Assembly: GCA_010015655.1 (NCBI GenBank) | Contig: ML976820.1 | Location: 1-22,292 of the forward strand | Direction: 5' to 3' | Length of the DNA: 22,292 nt | Origin: Bimuria novae-zelandiae CBS 107.79 | Lineage: Eukaryota > Ascomycota > Dothideomycetes > Pleosporales > Didymosphaeriaceae | Part shown: in pieces, positions 1 through 9,566 of the stretch | Position numbering within the stretch: the stretch's first letter is position 1 | Layout of the letters: each line of letters starts with the position of its first letter | The notes under the pieces: model-generated | What the model was told of the DNA's origin: nothing | The model's input: the letters and a program-made list of their open reading frames with translations, nothing else | Database searches by the model: none | Position numbers and translations under genes: made by a program

Positions 1-1311
1 GTAAGGTTATTATAATTAAAATAAAGCTAACGCTAGAGGGGTATAAAATCTAGTATTTAGCTAATAATAGAGTAATTCTAAACTAGTTATTTTATGCTAG
101 AGGTGCTAGGCAAGGTCTAGTAAACTTACTTACTCTTATAGGAGTAGAAACGCCGCCCTTTACGCTAACTAAGTTTATTCTTATTACTTTTATACTTGCT
201 AAGGACGCTATCGGGCGTTATTAATTTTTACTAAATTACTATATTATCTAAGATAATAATCTTTTTAACACTATCCCTATACTTAAATACTTAAAAGATA
301 ATAGCGTAGGGTACGCGAGCACTATAAAGATAATAAAGATAGTAATAAAGGAGAGATTTAAGTTAAACGTAATAGTAAAGCTAACGTCTAAGGCGCCTAT
401 AGTAGTAACGCGCGCCTACGTAAAGCTGACTAAGGAGCGCTTTAATAGTGACCTTATAAAGCTTAAGATAACGTTTTTAGGTAAGATAAAATAAGGAGAA
501 ATGTACTAGGCGCTCTTAAAGAGCAAGAAAGTCTTATAAGTTACTTAAAAAGATAATTAAGTAGTTTTTTTTACTAGTACTATTACTAAGGGTGAGTTTC
601 TTAAGGCTTAATAATATACTAAGACTTACTAATAAGAGTTGCTACCTAGCTACTTGCCTCGTTATAAAGCTCCACTATTACTTTAAAACCTTTTAAAGAG
701 ACTAAAAACTATTTAAGAAGGCCTTTAGTAATAAGCCTATTAAGTTATTAGGCATACCTAAGATAATAGACAACTATAATAAGTATAAAAGTAAGGTAGA
801 TTAGTTTAACTAGGTAAAGAGCTACTATAGCGTCTAGCAAGCTAAGCGGCGCATATAGAAGCTTCTCTAGTACTTTTTACTAGATCTTATACTTAATAAC
901 TATTATAGACTCTCCTCCTACTCCTCCTCTGCCACCGCTAAACGTGGCGGCTATAAAAAGTTCTTATATAACCTTATTAAGTAGTTATTTAAGCGTAGCA
1001 GATAATTAGTAAGGGGCTATAAAAAGCGCAAGAGACTTAATAATGTTATTATTACTAAAAAAAGCGCTTATAAGTCTATAAGGCTATTTAGAGAGTCTAA
1101 GACCTATACTACTTTTATTAAAAACGCACGTTAATCACACAAGTCTTAGACATCTTAGGCACCTCTAGGTTATGTGTCTGGTAATCCATAGCGACGCAAG
1201 CGTGCCCAGCGTCCTCCGCGTACTTACTATGGGTGTACGCTTTGCCGCTTGCCTTTATGTAGGCCAGAAATTAGGCCTGAGTGCTAGCAGGAGCACCTCC
1301 GACGACATTAA
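1..1311 (+). pseudogene. piggyBac-like transposase relic (5'-truncated by window edge)
   Basis: Reading frame 3 (from base 3) gives a degraded fungal piggyBac-type DDE transposase, the cut-and-paste enzyme that inserts at TTAA. Seen: a GYKI...YLA...NRVILN*LFYARG block at about 45-115, a DNNLF block near 255-275 (second catalytic Asp region), and the piggyBac signature DNYNKYKSKVD*FN near 770-812 followed by SYYS and basic residues. The tail carries a Cys/His cluster at about 1230-1308 (C-x2-C-x4-C-x8-C, then two His) and ends at TAA 1309-1311. In-frame stops are TAA or TAG at positions where Gln or Trp is expected, as RIP produces. At least one frame change lies between about 600 and 720. The N-terminal part with the first catalytic Asp lies left of the window. 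The family call rests on motif order and is fairly secure; the element end was not found. Confidence 0.83.
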
Positions 1312-2134
1312 ACTATTAAGGAAGTTAATATAAAAGCAAGCTTAAGTATTAAGTAATTAAAAGTTAAGACCTCTAGAAATATAATTTTTATACAAATTTC
1401 TATATAAACTGTATTAATTCTGGTGTTCTGCCCAGATCGGAGCGATTATCCGATTGGCTATCACCAGGTGGTCCGTGTGCGGGCGATGTTGCCGGTGCAA
1501 GGGATATTGTGTCGATCTTATGTAAGAGGATCGTGGGGCACGTGGGTGGCGGTTTGGAGACCGACTGCTTGATGGAGCTTGGGATCATTTAACTTGACTA
1601 CAGCTGGAGCTTTTGAAGCACGCGAAGCGAGAAGGAATAACATGAGCTTCATTTTCCGTTGGACTTCATAGCATCGTTCTCGATAAGAAACTCGTCAACA
1701 CAAACATCTACCCTCATCATCCAAGCAAGACAATACAAGGAGCGTCTCAACATACGCAAGCGGCAGAACCACCTCAGTACCACAAGAGCATTACCTCTAG
1801 ACTTGCTCTAAACTAGGACCTGTATACTAGAATACAATTGCCGGGACCGAGCCCATCGCTGTGATCATTTGCAATGCAGCGTCACTCGATGGATGCATCA
1901 AATCAACGCGTTCTCTCCAGCTTCATCTCAGCAAACGGATGGACCCCGAGGTATCCTGGGGTAATTTGGCCTACAATACAACAATAAATCAGTATATTCT
2001 CAAGGTACATATGTAGCCTGCCTTAGTGTGCCGTGGCTATAGAGTAGTTACAAATCTTAAGTATGCCTTAAGGGCGTACCAAAACGTGGCCACTCGGACT
2101 TAATAAGGGAGAAACATTGCCACCATCCCTTTAT
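1312..2134. other. no gene recognised; piggyBac 3' flank, then non-repetitive sequence
   Basis: 1312-1420 is AT-rich and probably the non-coding end of the piggyBac element. It contains an imperfect hairpin at about 1372-1403 (TAGAAAT against ATTTCTA). From about 1420 base composition becomes ordinary and TAA/TAG density falls, so this stretch was not a strong RIP target. 1690-1800 is rich in CA and CT, like a fungal 5' leader, but no convincing coding frame follows. A 62-codon minus-strand frame at 1400-1588 has no recognisable content. Confidence 0.4.
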
Positions 2135-2579
2135 CTAAATCTTCGAATCGTCTTCCTCCTCGTCGGGTCCCGCTCTACGTTTTCGAAGACGTTCGTTCAC
2201 GGAGAATGAACGATAGCTCCAAAGTCATCGTCCTTGGTGTCGCTTTTACAAGAGCACAGACATGCGGGCTTGGTCGCTTCTTTCTGCCATGACTAGCGCT
2301 GCCAACCTCCTTGTCCGCATCGTCTCCTGTATCTTCTTCCTCGTCGGTCACAGGTGGACGTTGCTCGGGAGACGCCGATCTGCTGGTGGCCTGGCCTGTG
2401 GTACCAGTGGTGCTCTTCCTGGCGCGCCGCCGGAGTGGAATGTACTCGCTATCATGGAGCTCTCAGAAGACAGCGTCGATGATACAATCTAGCTTTCCCG
2501 TGGGGACTGGGTAACGTCCGTCCCTGCGTAGCGAGACACCCTGCGTGACGAGACGCCACAGGCACTCCCCAACATAATA
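2135..2579 (-). pseudogene. unrecognised gene relic with Ser/Thr-rich, acidic and basic tail
   Basis: Read on the minus strand from 2579, one frame runs about 135 codons to TAG at 2177-2175, broken by a single TGA at 2475-2473 (expected CGA). It contains VSLRRDGRYPVPTGKLD, then ELHDSEYIPLRRRARKST, a Ser/Thr-rich stretch, an acidic run TDEEEDTGDDADKE and a basic run GRKKRPS. Near the end a second frame carries a similar basic-acidic tail (ERLRKRRAGPDEEEDD) and ends at TAG 2137-2135, which suggests a frameshift or an intron close to the 3' end. No Met start is visible, and AT-rich sequence begins upstream at 2580. I do not recognise the family. Codon-like composition and the repeated N-terminal motif at 3287-3410 argue that it was a real protein; the tail looks nuclear. 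Confidence 0.4.
2511..2579 (-). repeat. inverted partner of the repeat at 3287-3410
   Basis: Reverse-complemented, this piece matches 3287-3410 in two blocks. TATGTTGGGGAGTGCCT matches TATGTCGGGGAGCGCCT with only C/T differences. GTGTCTC...ACGCAGGGACGGACGTTA (2539-2511) matches 3381-3408 at all but three positions. Both copies read YVGE-x-L and VSLRRDGRY in one continuous frame. Confidence 0.55.
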
Positions 2580-2900
2580 AACTCAACAATAGGTTAGAAG
2601 AATAGATATTCTTAGAATAGTAGCCTTATGCTATAAGGTCTATTCTCTCTTAACAGCTTTTAGAAATAGGTTCTACTTACTATATAATATAATAATTTAA
2701 TATAAGTATTACGCAATCGCCTTACTTTAGCTAGTAGTAAATATATTAAAAACTTATATATCTTATTAAAAATCTATTAACTTATAGCTTATTATATTAT
2801 TATTCTATCCTAAGTACTACGCTTAAGTTTAAGAGGTTATTATACTTTTATGCTAATTCTAAGTCTGCCTGCTAGAAGTGCTAGATAAGGAGGACCCGCA
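2580..2900. other. RIP-degraded AT-rich segment, no identifiable content
   Basis: Very rich in TA, TAA and TAG on both strands, with no reading frame that gives a recognisable motif. A near-perfect hairpin lies at about 2613-2645 (AGAATAGTAGCCTTAT against ATAAGGTCTATTCT). It could be part of a small inverted-repeat element, but I found no matching second end. Confidence 0.35.
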
Positions 2901-2951
2901 CAGCTAGCTTAAAGCAGCTTAGCTGTAATCTATCGCTACTGACGCTAGATC

Positions 2952-2981
2952 TGTGGCTGTGTGGCTGTGTGGCTGTATGGC
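2952..2981 (+). repeat. 8-bp tandem repeat, TGTGGCTG x3 plus a partial copy
   Basis: Three perfect TGTGGCTG units are followed by TATGGC. Directly after it, GCGCTT-ttgcc-AAGCGC at about 2980-2996 can form a six-pair hairpin. No function is assigned. Confidence 0.75.
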
Positions 2982-2984
2982 GCT

Positions 2985-3286
2985 TTTGCCAAGCGCTCCA
3001 GGACTCCCGAAACCGACTCGGATTAGAGCAAGACTAGGTTTAAACCCTGGCGTATAGCTCATGTCAACGAACACACCCAGCATCAAAACCGCAATTAGCT
3101 TCCAATATAGCCATCGTGCAACTTCAAGTAATTAACATCGCGATCGTCCTCGTCGGAGATTGACTTTGTGGATAAGCAGCAGGTATAGAATAGTTGCACG
3201 ACGACTATAGGTGTTGAACATATAAAGTTGAGTATATAATTATGTAGGCGGGAAGCCGCCTATATAGGGCTAGCGTGCTCCTTCCG
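2985..3286. other. no gene recognised; ordinary-composition spacer
   Basis: Mixed composition, few RIP-type stop clusters, and no reading frame or RNA gene that I could support. A TATA-like run (TATAAAGTTGAGTATATAAT) lies near 3220-3240, but no gene clearly follows it. Confidence 0.35.
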
Positions 3287-3410
3287 TATGTCGGGGAGCG
3301 CCTCCCTCAACAATAGGTTCATGCGCCTGCAATGGATCAACTCCGGAGGTCCGAAGCGTGAACCTGTCTCGCGACACTGTGTGTCTCTCGACGCAGGGAC
3401 GGACGTTATA
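3287..3410 (+). repeat. partial second copy of the 2135-2579 relic
   Basis: From TAT at 3287 the frame reads YVGERL, then about 20 codons absent from the other copy (with TAG and TGA), then CVSLRRDGRY, and ends in AT-rich sequence at about 3410. The other copy (2579-2511, opposite strand) reads YVGECL...GVSLRRDGRYPVP. The start of this copy also forms a 64-codon ATG frame (3288-3482) in another phase, which I treat as a shadow. Confidence 0.5.
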
Positions 3411-3703
3411 TTTTATTTTCTTATTACTAATAGCACTTTGCGATCCGTCCGGTTCATTTATATAAATGCAGTCGCGAGATAACTATAAATGTAATTAAAT
3501 AACTAGTATCTAGGGAAAACGGAACGTACAGTTAAAAGAAACTGGTGTAAATAGTAGTAAATAGTCGTAAAGAAAATAGTAAAATTAAAATAATAAGTGT
3601 TGACCACATCAGCTCCTAAAGACTGTAGAAAATTCTTTAACAAATTGTTGACATGTCCTTAGGTAAGCACTATTAACAGTATCTAACAAATAGCTAGTAA
3701 TTT
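3411..3703. other. AT-rich spacer, nothing identified
   Basis: Low-complexity AT-rich sequence with repeated AAATAGTMGTAAA-like words at about 3548-3595. The region may include the former 3' extension of the minus-strand relic that ends at 3704, if its terminal TAA was originally CAA. Confidence 0.35.
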
Positions 3704-4072
3704 TTAAGCTCTAACCGCAATTTACTTCCTCTCCTTAAAGTCATTTTCGAGCTTTGCTCTTACTTAACTCCTATCCATATTAATCTTCGGGTCCACTGTG
3801 CCCTTTGCCAAGATAGCATAACTATCCTTCTAGGCGGCCTCTTTAACCTTCTTATCTACTACATTTTTGTTTGCTTATATAATTAGCTCAGGTTTGCCGT
3901 CGATATCCGAACCCTTGTTAATCCTGAAATTGTAGTTTGTATCGTTCTTTAGAGTACGACTTAGGAACAACCTTTATCCCCTAGGAGTGTTGGGCGCTTT
4001 TTACACGACTTTGTTCCACTAAACCTTGTTAAGGAATGTTTAGAGTGTTTTGAAGGAGATATCATAAGGCAT
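3704..4072 (-). pseudogene. RIP-damaged hypothetical protein, about 122 codons
   Basis: On the minus strand an ATG at 4072-4070 opens a frame of 123 codons ending at TAA 3706-3704. About eight internal TAA/TAG codons interrupt it, all explainable as mutated Gln or Trp. Between them the frame reads as ordinary hydrophilic protein: MPYDISFKTL at the start, LKNDTNYNFRINKGSDIDGK in the middle, and KGTVDPKINMDRS near residues 95-107. Its composition is unlike random AT-rich sequence and unlike the transposase or retroelement proteins elsewhere in the window. I do not recognise the family and see no catalytic motif, signal peptide or membrane segment. Because RIP acts on duplicated DNA, this was probably a repeated gene or an element-borne cargo gene. 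The start is plausible, not proven; the true C-terminus could lie further downstream. Confidence 0.45.
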
Positions 4073-5021
4073 ATTAGTAGCTAAAAAACTTCTAAGAAAT
4101 AAATGTCAGCACGGGACAACGGAAAAATAATTAAGCAAAATGCCTTTGTCCTAATATAATAATATTTCTAACAACGTAGAAGTTCGTTATATTAGTTTAA
4201 AGACCACTCTTGATAGGGGTACTATGTAATTTAACGTATAAGAGGTTTAAGGTAGTTAATGGCAAGGGTGCTTTGAGAGCGGGTTGTGATGAGATGAAGA
4301 ATTAGAGAATTAAATAGCAAGACAGATGGTTTATATACTTCTACTTCACAGACATGTGTCTGGGTATAATCCCTTAGCGCTCGTACATATGTGTGATCGC
4401 GCTTATTGGATACTATTTTGTCACGGTTTATGGCTCTTACCCTATGAGATGGGTACTCCTACCCTCGCTTGGTTGCTACTCACCTTTCTGAGAGTGGTAT
4501 ACCTGTCTAGGACTAGCGTTGTTTGTGCCCGCGCACATATACCTTCTGTAGCTCCTAGATAGTACAACCTCAGTTCAATCCCACAATCTTTTCCACTGCG
4601 TACTGTCCGCCCTGCTCACCGCGACATATTTTGATACTTTCAACAGTCGACAGTAAGAGGACTTTACTTATTTCCCTCTAACAAGTCTTGCTCATATATA
4701 TATTAGACAAGATAGATACAATCTGCTGCAAGCGCCGTTTCGTCTTGCCGCGAGGTAATCGAACAATTAGTGTGCTGGTTAGACCCACTGACTAGAGTCC
4801 CGCTCCTTTTCGCCGAAGGCGTATGGCGTAAGAAAATGAGCTCAGGGACCAATAGGGGCCGCAAACTTAGAGCTGGCGAATTCTAAGCGCCTAGCAGTGG
4901 AAGGTTGGACGGACACAAGACGGAATTAGAAACGCCAGTGAGCGCTTGCATCCGGAGATTCTTTCTTCCGTGAGAGCCAAGCGCCCAGTGCTGGCAGGGA
5001 TATGAGGAATACGAGGAATAC
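4073..5021. other. no gene supported; AT-rich stretch, then ordinary sequence
   Basis: 4073-4320 is AT-rich without a usable frame. 4320-5021 has ordinary composition. A 78-codon plus-strand ATG frame at 4326-4562 is hydrophobic at its start but has no recognisable motif or homology to neighbours. A tRNA-like patch at about 4745-4810 (minus strand) was examined and rejected. The stretch ends at the LTR boundary at 5022. Confidence 0.4.
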
Positions 5022-6483
5022 TGTTATGAGGCGCTCACACCTTGTTCCAATCCAGGTTAGGGCGGTAAGGTATCGTGGTACTTTACAGATTATTTAATAG
5101 TATAAGTTAATGCGACACTTAGCGCGAGGCTAAATAATTTAATTTTATAATAAAGTAAAATAACTATTAGTCTATATAGGAGAACGTACTTGCATAAAAG
5201 ATATATAAGTTAACTATAAGGAGCATAATAAAAGGAAACTATCCTGTATAACGTACCCCACAGGCGAGTTGCCCACACGAGCGAGTCGCCCACTTTTGCC
5301 AAGACCCCATCAAAATACTATCTCTACACTCATGCCAGCCTAATAATCCTAGTTAGGTGCTTTAAAGGAAGCTTAAGTATAGCTTGCGCTCTAAGCTATT
5401 AAATAAAACGCGACTCTCTTAATTCGACGCGCTATAGTTATTTATAGGGTACCCTAGAAGACACTAGGTAATTAACGCGCCGGACGACCTTCACGCGTTA
5501 ATACTATACCTAACTTATAAAATCTAGACTAGAACGAAGAGAAGGTAATTATTAAGTATATACTTAACCTAGTTACGCGAGGATTTCCCCCTTAGCTTAT
5601 AGCTATAGCTAATATGGCTAATTCTCTACGCGCTAAGCGCAATTTAGACTAAGTTAGTATAAACTAGCCTAGTACGTTCGTAAAGCGCCAGGATGAGCTT
5701 ACAACAAAGTTTAATCGCAAGTATGACTACAAAAGAGCTCTCTGTGAGGATTCTGGGTTGATACAGGGCTGGTTCGATCTGGTAGCCAATATCAAAGCCA
5801 AGTATGGTATCCAGGATAATGACACATACAACTTTAATAAGGCAGGCTTTATAATAGGCCAGATATCCACCGCACTAGTCGTTACGGCTTTAGAGAGACG
5901 AGGACGACCTAAGTTAGTTTAATAGGGTAATCGGGAGTAGACAACGCTTATTTAAGGCATTAATACTAAAGGATAGGTAATCCTGCCCTTTATTATTATA
6001 AAGACGCGCCAACATCTATTATGCTAGTATAAATTAGGTAATCTACCCTATAATTGGGTTATTGCAGTCTCTAAGAATGGCTAGACAACTAATAAGCTTA
6101 GTCTTAACTAGTTAAGGCACTTTAATAAGTATATAAAGAGGAAGGTAATTAGTAGCTACTAATTACTTATTATTAATAGCTATAAGAGCTATAACTTGCT
6201 CGAATTCTAGCAATACTACAAGGACAATAGGATTATTACTCTCTATATGCCTCTATACTTATCGCACCTCCTGTAGCTACTTAATGTTAGGTGTTTTGCG
6301 CCGCTAAAGAAGGCGTATAGGCGCCAAGCTAAATAGCTTATAAGGAACTATATTACGCATATTACTAAACTAGAGTTCCTACCTTGCTTTAAGCGCGCCT
6401 TTAATGCGGCAATTACTCCTAGTAATATCTAAGGAGGGTTCTAAGGCGCTAGATTAGTCCTATTTGCGCTAGAATAGGTTATA

Positions 6484-8619
6484 CCGTGTCTTGGCAGTTA
6501 GTGCGCAACATCACTTAATGCGCAACCCCGCGTAATAGCGCACCTACTTTAACGCGCCACAACTTTACTAATATAGACCTAATTGACGCCGCGATAGCAG
6601 CAATCGAATTATAAGAACTAAGAAAATTTTTATTATATAATAAAATTATAAAATAATTTAGCGTTATACGTTTTATATTAATACGTAGGTACTAACGTAT
6701 TACGTAGGCGCGTGCGATTATAAATACATCGCGCTATATACTTAGCCTATAACAAAAAAAAGTAGCTCTTACAATATATTAAACGCTTTACCAAACGTGG
6801 CCTTCCTCCTATACAGTAAATGATATAGAACTTTGCGTCCTATATTACTTAAAAGGACGTAAGTATATCTTAGGTTAATTGCCTTATTAAGCGTAACAGC
6901 GACGCCTTAATATTACGCTAAATAACTAGAATTAATAGCAATCGCCACAATGCTAATTTAGAGGCAAAATATAAGCTCTACTTTAAGCTTTTATATAATA
7001 AAATCGCGAAGTATAGCATAGAGCCTTATTACTACTATAATATAGATAAGAAAGGCTTCCTCCTTAGTATTACTAGCTACTTAAAAAGGATCTTTAATAG
7101 GCCTCTATATAAGAGTCGCTAAGTAAGGTAATCTATATAGGATAGTAGCTATAAGTAGATTTTAATTATCGCATGTATATGCGCCGACAGATCTACTATT
7201 AATCTATTACTAATTTATTAATCTAACGCTAGAAGCCTATAATTAAGCTAGGTAAATGAAATTAATTCTTAATACTATAGAGTCTTTATCACCTTATCTC
7301 CCTCTAGCTGGTTAAACAACAAGATAGGCTTTTAATAGCTTTAATAAGTATTTAATCGCTATACAAGAGAGAAAGCTAAAAAGGCTTAATAAATATACTA
7401 ACTTTTAATCCTTAATAGCTATAGGTCTTACGTTACTATAGATTTTATTACCTATTATAACTAGAATAGGATCCTCCTAATTATATTTCCCCCTTATTTA
7501 ACGCATACGTTATAGCCTCTTAACGTATATATATTTAAGTCTCTTTTAGCTTCTTACTCCGACGAGCTTAACGCCTATCTATATAAGAGCTAAGGGCTAT
7601 TAATAGTTACTAAAAAAGACTTTTTTATACTCTTCTAAAGGGCCTAGACTACGTTAGTTACGCTGTAATTAATTACTAAGGCTTTTAAGTATATAGGTAT
7701 CTTGCCGCTAGATCCTACACTTATCCTTAAGTAATTTAATAAGGAGCCCTTTCTAAAGGTAAGATTATAAGAAAGCTCTACGTTAGTACTTAGCGTATTA
7801 GATTAGCGTAAAATAGAATAACTATTACGCTCTACTATTAAGGATATTATAACTAAGGAGTCGCGTAAGCTTAGCTAGATAATATACTTAATTTTTATAT
7901 AAAAGTAACTCCTAGAGCACGAGAATAAGGGCCTTTAAAAGGCCCTAAGGAATAAAAAATGGCGTTAAATAAAGGGTAAGACTCTACCCTTAGAGCAACC
8001 TAAAGAGTAGCATAAAAGAGCTATTTTCTAATTACCTGCTTAAGTATAAAGAGCGCACGATTTTCTTAGTTAATAAGAAGCTAAAAAGGAATAATTATAA
8101 CTTTAAAAAAGTTAGTAATAAGAGATATAGAGAGCTAATAAATAGCTTAAAGCTTATTTACTTTAGGAGAGGCGCGTTACGCGGGTAGTAGCTAAAAATA
8201 TACGTGCTAAAGAGAGAGCTAATTAGGCTACTAAGTAACGCCTCTATTAACAGGCTCGCAAGACTTAATAATAACTTTAAAAATATTTTAAAATTGCTAA
8301 AAAGGGAAGTTAGAGAGCCTTAAAAGCTACTTATAAGGTTATAGAGAGGAAGAAATCTACGCTAGCACCTGTATACGTTAATATAGTAGTATTTACGCTA
8401 TTAACGCTATTATCGCGCAGTAGCTATCTAGTTAGAACACTAAGTAGATATCTATAATCTAAGTCGCTAGCAATTATTTACAGACCTAGGAAACCTCTCC
8501 ACCAAAAAATCTCGTGATAATAGCTTTTGTGTGGAGCTCTACAGCCTTATATTGTTGACGTCGCGATCATGTTGGGGTTGCGCATTAAGTGATGTTGCGC
8601 ACTAACTGCCGAGACACGG
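6484..8619 (+). mobile_element. pogo-type DNA transposon nested in the Fot1-like transposase gene
   Basis: A 46-bp terminal inverted repeat, CCGTGTCTYGGCAGTTAGTG... at 6484-6529 and its complement at 8574-8619, differs at one position (a T/C transition). TA flanks both ends (6482-6483 and 8620-8621), a Tc1/mariner-superfamily target duplication. Excising 6484-8621 restores the outer reading frame exactly. Total length is 2,136 bp. The terminal repeats look almost unmutated while the interior is heavily RIP-damaged. Confidence 0.9.
6573..8457 (+). pseudogene. pogo-type (DDE_1) transposase relic of the nested element
   Basis: The start was probably ATG, now ATA at 6573-6575, followed by DLIDAAIAAIE, the usual beginning of this transposase family. 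One frame change falls in the A8 run near 6753-6760; after it the frame reads YIKRFTKRGLPP, NRHNANLEAKYKLYF, IEPYYYYNIDKKGF, ICADRST, LLILNSYRSY, then a PLN block, GLLIVTKKDFF, and a Lys/Arg-rich coiled-coil-like C-terminus ending at TAA 8455-8457. The first catalytic Asp (YNID) survives; the second (expected LDGHGSH) and third (expected QPLD) are now Asn. Numerous TAA/TAG interrupt the frame. Length (about 628 codons) fits the longer pogo-type enzymes of fungi. It would have catalysed TA-targeted transposition of 6484-8619. Confidence 0.85.
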
Positions 8620-9459
8620 TATCATGCCTTAATGTAAAGTTACGCACTCTATTACTACTACTACCTAGCAATAGTCCCTAGCAGTCGTAAACCCCTAGCA
8701 ATGCCCTAGAATTAGGGTTATAATCGACACTTGTAAAGTTAAGAATTTAAAGGTATATAAATAGCTTACTAACATCTATAGTTAAGGCGTTTAAAAAGGT
8801 TTTAAAGGGGGCGGTAATTATTGCGCACAAGCTAGTGTTGGCGTAATAAAAGATAGCTAAGCTTAAAGTAGCAAATAAGGCTACCACACGATGTAAATTA
8901 TACAAAAGAAAGCGGATCTAGGCAGAAGGGACCTTAATAATTAATAATAGCGCTCGTCTAAGTGCTCTAGGGGACTTTAGGGCGTATAGTGATAGGAAGA
9001 AGGCAAAGAAGCAGGTGCGCGCTAAGGTGGGCAAACTATCTTAAAGACGCTGTAGACTATGCTAACAAGGTAGGCATAACGCGCGAACATGTAAGGAGGC
9101 TATAAAAGTTAACTCTAAGTAGTATTTTATATAATTTTGTATTAAATAGAGCCAATTCGCGCCGTTTTGTGCCATAATAGGTGTGGTTTTGGTGGGGTCT
9201 TGGCAAAAGTGGGCGACTCGCCTGTGGGGTACGTTATATATCCTCCTTGTCCTATAGAATCCCACGATGTCCCATATCCTGGCGCCGTGGGATCCCATGG
9301 GATTTCCTAGGACGTCACGTGATCAGAGGGTCACGTGGTCCCACGGTCCTATGGTCTTGGCGTCTGGGACAGCCTGGGACGTTACGTAAGCCTGAGGTAG
9401 GGCCCGGATGCCGTTATAAGGCTCTCCGTCCCACCGTTGACTTTTGGATTATAATACTA

Positions 9460-9475
9460 TCCTCCTCCTTCCTTT
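9460..9475 (-). promoter_or_regulatory. polypurine tract of the Gag-only LTR element
   Basis: On the minus strand the 16 bases AAAGGAAGGAGGAGGA lie three bases before the start of the 3' LTR (9456). This is the expected position for the plus-strand primer of reverse transcription, and it fixes the element's direction as minus. Confidence 0.7.
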
Positions 9476-9566
9476 GCATGTCCTTATGCAGTAGCTAATA
9501 TCCTCTTAAAATATTCTTTATTATTATTTTATTAGAGATTAAATAAATTTAATTAGTTAAATTACT

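Larger units (their letters stand above)
5332..9122 (+). pseudogene. Fot1/pogo-type transposase relic, split by insertion at 6484-8619
   Basis: ATG at 5332-5334 opens a frame of 384 codons to 6483 that resumes in phase at 8622 and ends at TAG 9120-9122, about 550 residues, normal for the family. In order: N-terminal helix-turn-helix region (GRPSRVNT...NEEKVI...RGFPP), then RKYDYKRALCED...GWFDLVANIKAKYGI, the DDE core, and a C-terminal region ending in a zinc-knuckle-like CRLC*QGRHNARTC (about 9047-9100). The catalytic block expected as YNFDETGF reads YNFNKAGF, and the block expected as LILDGHESH reads LIINSYKSY, so two catalytic Asp are now Asn. Many in-frame TAA/TAG replace Gln or Trp. Bases 5695-5895 are far less damaged than the rest. 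The enzyme would bind the terminal repeats and move the element into TA sites; this copy is dead. Confidence 0.88.
5251..9234 (+). mobile_element. Fot1/pogo-type DNA transposon, itself carrying a nested element
   Basis: Terminal inverted repeats start ACGTACCCCACAGGCGAGT at 5251 and end with its complement at 9234, flanked on both sides by TATA (target TA) from the LTR. Removing the nested insertion at 6484-8619 with one TA leaves about 1.85 kb, the usual size of Fot1-like elements. The left repeat has an extra 17-bp unit (GCGAGTTGCCCACAC at 5264-5278, then GCGAGTCGCCCACTT from 5281) that the right repeat lacks. The interior is a single transposase gene in the plus direction. Confidence 0.88.
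5022..9456 (-). repeat. 3' LTR of the Gag-only element, interrupted at 5251-9234
   Basis: 5022-5250 matches 12394-12620 and 9235-9456 matches about 12625-12846; together they give about 451 bp. The 5022-5100 half is much less mutated than its partner: differences such as CTCACACC against CTTACACC are transitions. The GC-rich half holds two CACGTG palindromes in a stretch packed with GGGAT/ATCCC inverted words. The break lies in a short TA run, which the inserted transposon used as target. Confidence 0.82.

Noticed and set aside
2262..2514. Two plus-strand frames of 67-76 codons
   Set aside because: They lie opposite the minus-strand relic at 2135-2579, whose translation is far more protein-like.
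2582..3322. CTCAACAATAGGTT shared by 2582 and 3307 in the same orientation
   Set aside because: A 14-base match is expected by chance about once in a window this size, and it does not fit the inverted relation of the surrounding repeat.
4326..4562. 78-codon plus-strand frame starting with ATG
   Set aside because: No motif, no relation to neighbours, and length is not exceptional in a stretch of ordinary composition.
4745..4810. tRNA-like patch on the minus strand (TAGTCAGTGGGT and GTTCGATTACC)
   Set aside because: The two box-like words are only about 18 bases apart, too close for a tRNA, and no acceptor stem or anticodon arm can be drawn.
9181..9498. 105-codon plus-strand frame
   Set aside because: It spans the end of the Fot1-like element and the GC-rich half of an LTR; the similar frame at 12635-12844 exists because that is the other LTR copy.
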